64,000 bases of DNA from Ceratodon purpureus (Eukaryota > Streptophyta > Bryopsida > Pseudoditrichales > Ditrichaceae): contig CM026426.1 of assembly GCA_014871385.1 (NCBI GenBank), forward strand, positions 53,401 through 117,400, read 5' to 3'. The notes under the pieces were generated by a model that searched no databases, was not told the origin of the DNA, and worked only from the letters and a program-made list of their open reading frames with translations. Position 1 is the first letter of the stretch. Every line of letters begins with the position of its first letter. This document shows, piece by piece, positions 59,788-64,000 of the stretch. Made by a program: the position numbers and the translations under genes.

Positions 59788-62700
59788 TCATGGCGCCGGG
59801 AACCTATGTCTCTTGAACTGGGGCACTCCTTGCAGGCTGGGTCCAATAGTCCGCTTCAGGATAGTAGGATCATCCTGTGCCACCTCCTTCATAGCTGCCT
59901 CTCTCGCCGCACCAGCAACGTCGTCCTCCTCTTCCTGCCAAACGAGGTGAAGGGAGACTCGTCAACTCGGAAGAACCAGAAGATCGCGAATTAGGGAAAT
60001 GAGACCCTTCGAGGGCTGTGAAGACAACCCACACAATTTTTTCTCTGCGTGGCAGACCAACGACAACTCACACGGGGGGGGGGGGATTTGAAGGAAAAGG
60101 GGGCGTATACAGCACATGCACACACCCAACCAGATGTTCAACCTTCTGGCAGGGGGGTCCCGGCACGCACCTGGTGCCAAAGACAACATCTATTGCATTT
60201 GGTGCACTCCTTTCCACGATTCGGAGAAAACGGAGAGGGATCATGCTGCACTCACATCCAAGTAAACACCCCGAGTTTGAGACGAGACAGACGCATATAC
60301 CCTCCGCAGATCTGATGCCGAACTGATTCCTCAGGCACCCTAGACACACCCGCTGCCCTTCCAGGTCCGAAGAAGTAAAGCAACTAGCGAAACGATGAAC
60401 CCACCTAAAAGTCGGACCAACTTAATGCATTCAGGGGATAGACTCGGAAGTGACGGAGGGAGATCCGAACGAGAGACATTCATGACAGACCAGAAAACGA
60501 TCGTCGAGAAGCGATGAGTGTGTACCATGCAGAAGTGTCCATATCCTCCGTCAATCGGCTGCCGGCATACATAGCACATGGTTTGGCCACACCTACACCT
60601 AACCTGAGGACCAACCCACAGCAGCAATGGAGTCAACAAGGAGGAACCTTCGAAGACGAAAACGAGAGGGTGTCGACTTCTTCATCGCGTCGAACATCAG
60701 CCATGAGCTTGTCTCACCCACCTTGTTACAACCGTCGGTCTTCAACACCTCCGCCTTGCAAGCCGTGCATACTCGTACGAGGGCTTTCGTCATACGCTGC
60801 ACAGCAAACGAATATCAAGCTCGGTTTCTGAAAATCCGCTGTACAACAACCGGCAAACTGGTAACTACTGTCACAGGTCAGGGACAGCGAGAGGTCGGCG
60901 TAGCAGACAAGGCATCGTTCCTACGGGAGATCTGGCACATAGTGCGACGAGTCCCCACAGATCAACTAGCCAACCGGTGATAAAGAGAGCCACGATGTAA
61001 CTACCTCTTCAATGGCTCTTCTCGATGCCGTCTCTGATCCCTGCGTAGATATGAACAGGGCAACACGTGCGTCAACCACAGAACTAGAACCACTGACTCC
61101 ATTTCAATCCCAGCACATGACAACCTGATCCGACGAACAGCTTCCGCCGACACACAGACCACCGCCGCACAGCAGGCTGTCCGGGGCATCTCGCATGCCT
61201 TTGAGTAGATGACGTTTGTCGTGAGTCGGGAGGGGCCGGTATCTCAAGGACGAGACATGCACATTCCGGCCTCACGACATGCAAGCTCGAAATAGCACAC
61301 ACTGGTATCTGCAATCGAAAGGTCACCCTGGATTTTCGTGGTTGGGTACGTCCCGGCATCCCAGGCTCCGAAGAATGCCTGGTACGGTCCATCTCCTTTC
61401 AATCGTGTTAAAATAAAAATAAAAATCCCCATCAATGTCTAACCCCAACAAGTCGAGAAACTTTGAAGACGTTCTGCGATGACCTACCTTTTCAACGTCT
61501 TCGCATCGTAGAAGGGGGTGACTCGGCTCCCTGCAAAAAACACAGGATGCCTGTTCGGCCACCGAACGTGCATGCATTAGCTAGCACCGTTCAGTGTCGA
61601 GAAACATCTACCCGGCCTAGCCCAGCCAGACGGATAGGGTGGGAAAAAAAAAAAAGAGAGCGACTCGAGGGACTGCACATGCATCTACGCGATGGAGCAC
61701 TCTCCGTGCTTGCAACCTGGCTGCGACCCATCGGGCCATCCGAAAGAACTCAAAACAGCTCCATACCGGTCCAAATGACTGTGTTCGGGCCCACTGATCT
61801 CACCTTTCGACAACCTTCATTCGCACACTCCAAGTCGACCAAATCGGGATCTACCTGCCAAGGCGTGTTGCAAAATGGACAGTACACCTGTACATGATCA
61901 CGACAATATTCAATAGCAGCTCTCACATGTAAACAGCAGCGGCGGAAATCGAGCGCGTGCTGTGTAAGACGATGATAACTTCTTCTTCCCGAAAGAACGG
62001 AAGGGAAGCGAGTATGGCAGGGCTCACCAATCCTGGAATCTTTGCCTGTAGAACCGCATCCTCGGCCTGGCGTTGCTCGTACTTGACAAGCACATCGGGA
62101 GGCAACGCTCGTTTCACCTGGAGGATATATACAAAATCCACACGAGTGCATCATTTTGACGAAGAAACGGGACTACGATTCATATTTTCCATCTGTTCAG
62201 TGACAAGCCCCAGTGCATCCTTCTCTGAAATGCATCGCCCGAGTCGAGGGCGCCTGCCCAGAAAGAACAACTATCTAGAGCGTGAGCCAAACCGTCCGAT
62301 GTGCAACCTCGTCGTACCTCAGACCAGGGAAAGAAGTCTTCGCAGCCACCTGTGTCCATGCAGGGAAGAGAAGCGCATGCTTGCGCCCCGCCAAACGCGG
62401 ACTCATCGACCCGTCGCCGTAAGCAGGTGAAGCAGAAGAGGTGCCCCTCTGCGCACTGCGAGGCTTGAAAAAACCCACGTCAAAAGTTAGGAATCCGAAA
62501 GGGAGTATGGTGAAGTGGAGTACCTACTGCAGTGCACCTCTGTGCAAGGAACACAGAGTATGTCAACCCCCACCGTACTAAGGTGGCAAGGAACCTCTGC
62601 AGAGAATCTGACCTGCACCATCTCCTCGAATCGGGAATCCGAATAACAGCACCCACATTCGATGCCAGCAGGCAAAACCTCTGGAGCGATGTCCTCTGGA

Positions 62701-63500
62701 GCGATGTCCACCTGCCCCTCCACGCGACTGCCGGTACTCGTCCCGACTCCATGATCATCTCCCTCCCCCCGTCGGTTCGTGGGATGCTCGATGGCGCGAG
62801 GGAGATCTGTGACAGGAACGCAAGCACGACTCACAACATGATAAATTTGTGTCATAACAGTACAGGTGGTCTCGCACAGTCTCAATCCTTGTCCATTCTG
62901 CATGGGAATGGTCGGGGATGTGACAAAACTACTCCAATGAGCCTGCTGCCCGCTATTCAAATACCATGTCTCGAGGTTCCATCTTACCAGGCGTTGGCTC
63001 CTCCCGTGGAACGATCTCAGCATCCGGAACACCGTGTTCGAGATAGCGGTTCATCACATCCTCCAAAGCCGTCCTCGGTGACGTCTTCCCCAGCTGCGAG
63101 GACAAGTCTGCGGCAGCCGCGTCCTGGCATACATGAGGGAATACCTCGAGGAGCTTTGACAATGCTCCGTCAAGAACACGTCGACCTTGTCTCTCATCTA
63201 GGAGGTGCTCAGAAACCATGTTCGACCTGCCATCCTCATTATCGTTGACTCCAGCATCGGCGGTGCCCCCAACCGAACGTGAAACTTCTGGTTCCGAATC
63301 GGAGAGGAGGACGACTGCGTCCAACGGGGGGGCCGGTACCCCCCTCCGCGTCCGAATCTTCGGAATCCGAGAGGAGGACGACTGCGTCCAGAGGGGGGCC
63401 GGTGCCCCCCTCCGCGTCCGAATCTTCCGAATCGGAGAGGAGGACGACTCCTAGCAGAGGCGTGCCGGCCACTCTCCTCCGTGTCCGAGAGGATGACCAC
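59788..63500 (-). CDS. RBR E3 ubiquitin ligase, TRIAD3/RNF216 type, with N-terminal SIM-like repeats
   Basis: Transfers ubiquitin through a RING2 thioester. In-phase minus-strand exons: 63324-62988 (CUE-like ALSKLLEVFPHV), 62711-62613 (ECGCCYSDSRFEEMVQ), 62455-62318 (RING1 CAEGHLFCFTCLRRR), 62117-62028 (LVKYEQRQAEDAVLQAKIPG), 61887-61804 (IBR start VYCPFCNTPWQ), 61550-61488 (ASCVFCREPSHPLLRCEDVE), 61040-61005, 60796-60722 (ALVRVCTACKAEVLKTDGCN), 60603-60526 (VRCRCGQTMCYVCRQPIDGG) and 59934-59788 (EEEDDVAGAAREAAMKEVAQ to the stop). The Cys in KVRCRCGQ is the expected catalytic residue. One exon between 60525 and 59935 (containing PGPPCQKVEHLVG, about 60170-60130) and the link 62988 to 62711 are not fixed. 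Upstream, 63500-63280 encodes SIM-like motifs (VVILSDTEES, VVLLSDSEDSD twice, VVLLSDSEPE), but in three frames as assembled. The start codon is undetermined. Confidence 0.85.
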
Positions 63501-64000
63501 GTTCTCGGACGGGCCTCCTTCGCCGAGTTCTTCCGCCCTCCCCTTCAGTCGTCCCCCCCCCCACCCCTACTTCTACCGCCATCCTCATCGAAAACACGCT
63601 GACCTTCGAACCTCCCTGTCCCTGCAACCAAACCAGAGGTCTCGAATTCGCCAATGTGATCCACCGCTACGATGCACCCAACTGGACGCTCAATGATCCC
63701 ATGCAGCTAAGCTCTGCGACACCCAACCGACCATGTCAGCACATGCTATGCACCGATCCGAGAACAATACAAGATTCTCCCAGCCAATCGACACCATCAA
63801 CCAGACCCGGAAGGCCGATCAGCAAGCGAAACAACCTGGACAGCACAGGGACAAAGCTCACACATGCACAACCGACAGAGGGGAAAGAACAGAGTCCCCT
63901 CTCCATGAAACCGGACAGGCTCGCTCACAAGGAGAGCTCAGGGGAACCATCATTACGCGAACAGAGACCGTACCCACCACCCAACCATCCATCCCTCCTC
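63501..64000. other. right edge, possible 5' region of the RBR gene
   Basis: C-rich tracts at 63557-63566. The minus strand upstream of the SIM region (AEELGEGGPSEN, about 63530-63490) may be coding. No other gene is supported. Confidence 0.35.

Overview
The window is eukaryotic nuclear DNA. Genes have short GT-AG introns, there are poly-A/T and poly-C tracts, and AT-rich non-coding DNA dominates. The best lineage clues point to the green plant lineage (land plant or streptophyte alga). An exon at 9032-9223 and its copy at 27035-27226 resemble the plant hotdog thioesterase DHNAT (phylloquinone pathway). Short plant-type CCCTAAA/TTTAGGG stretches occur near 5085, 24010 and 47805. The species cannot be named from sequence alone, and the lineage call is an inference.

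Layout. (1) 0.5-4 kb: an orphan exon, then X1, a four-exon minus-strand gene of unknown family. (2) 5.1-11.8 kb: segment A, a mosaic of fragments of conserved nuclear genes (TFIIH subunit TFB2/p52, the thioesterase, unassigned exons). (3) 11.8-21.6 kb: a coiled-coil fragment, dispersed repeats, MITE-like sequence, a small 22-bp minisatellite island and a PEX19-like fragment. (4) 21.7-23.2 kb: X2, a paralogue of X1 with the same exon phases. (5) 24.5-29.8 kb: segment B, a near-identical copy of A lacking about 1.43 kb. (6) 30-32 kb: an F-box-like reading frame and an associated exon. (7) 32.1-42.5 kb: a large array of a 22-bp minisatellite organised into a 2,280-bp higher-order repeat, with pogo-like MITEs embedded in it. 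(8) 44.9-46.8 kb: X3, a divergent X-like gene with a coiled-coil 3' part. (9) 48.5-51.6 kb: an EBP1/PA2G4 pseudogene fragment and a 5' fragment of the SMC5/6 subunit NSE4. (10) 52-54 kb: AT-rich repeats. (11) 54.1-63.5 kb: the gene-like end of the window. It holds an unrecognised gene, a ubiquitin-specific protease of USP10/UBP3 appearance (+ strand), and convergently a TRIAD3/RNF216-type RBR ubiquitin ligase (- strand). The ligase N-terminus encodes tandem SUMO-interaction-like motifs.

How they work together. The two right-hand genes form a deubiquitinase/ubiquitin-ligase convergent pair whose stop codons lie about 0.5 kb apart. Most of 5-52 kb looks like duplication-prone DNA that has collected gene fragments and repeats. 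The X family is the best candidate for something undescribed. At least two complete paralogues and two divergent or partial relatives lie in one window, and the two complete ones each sit at the same side and distance from one copy of the A/B segmental duplication.
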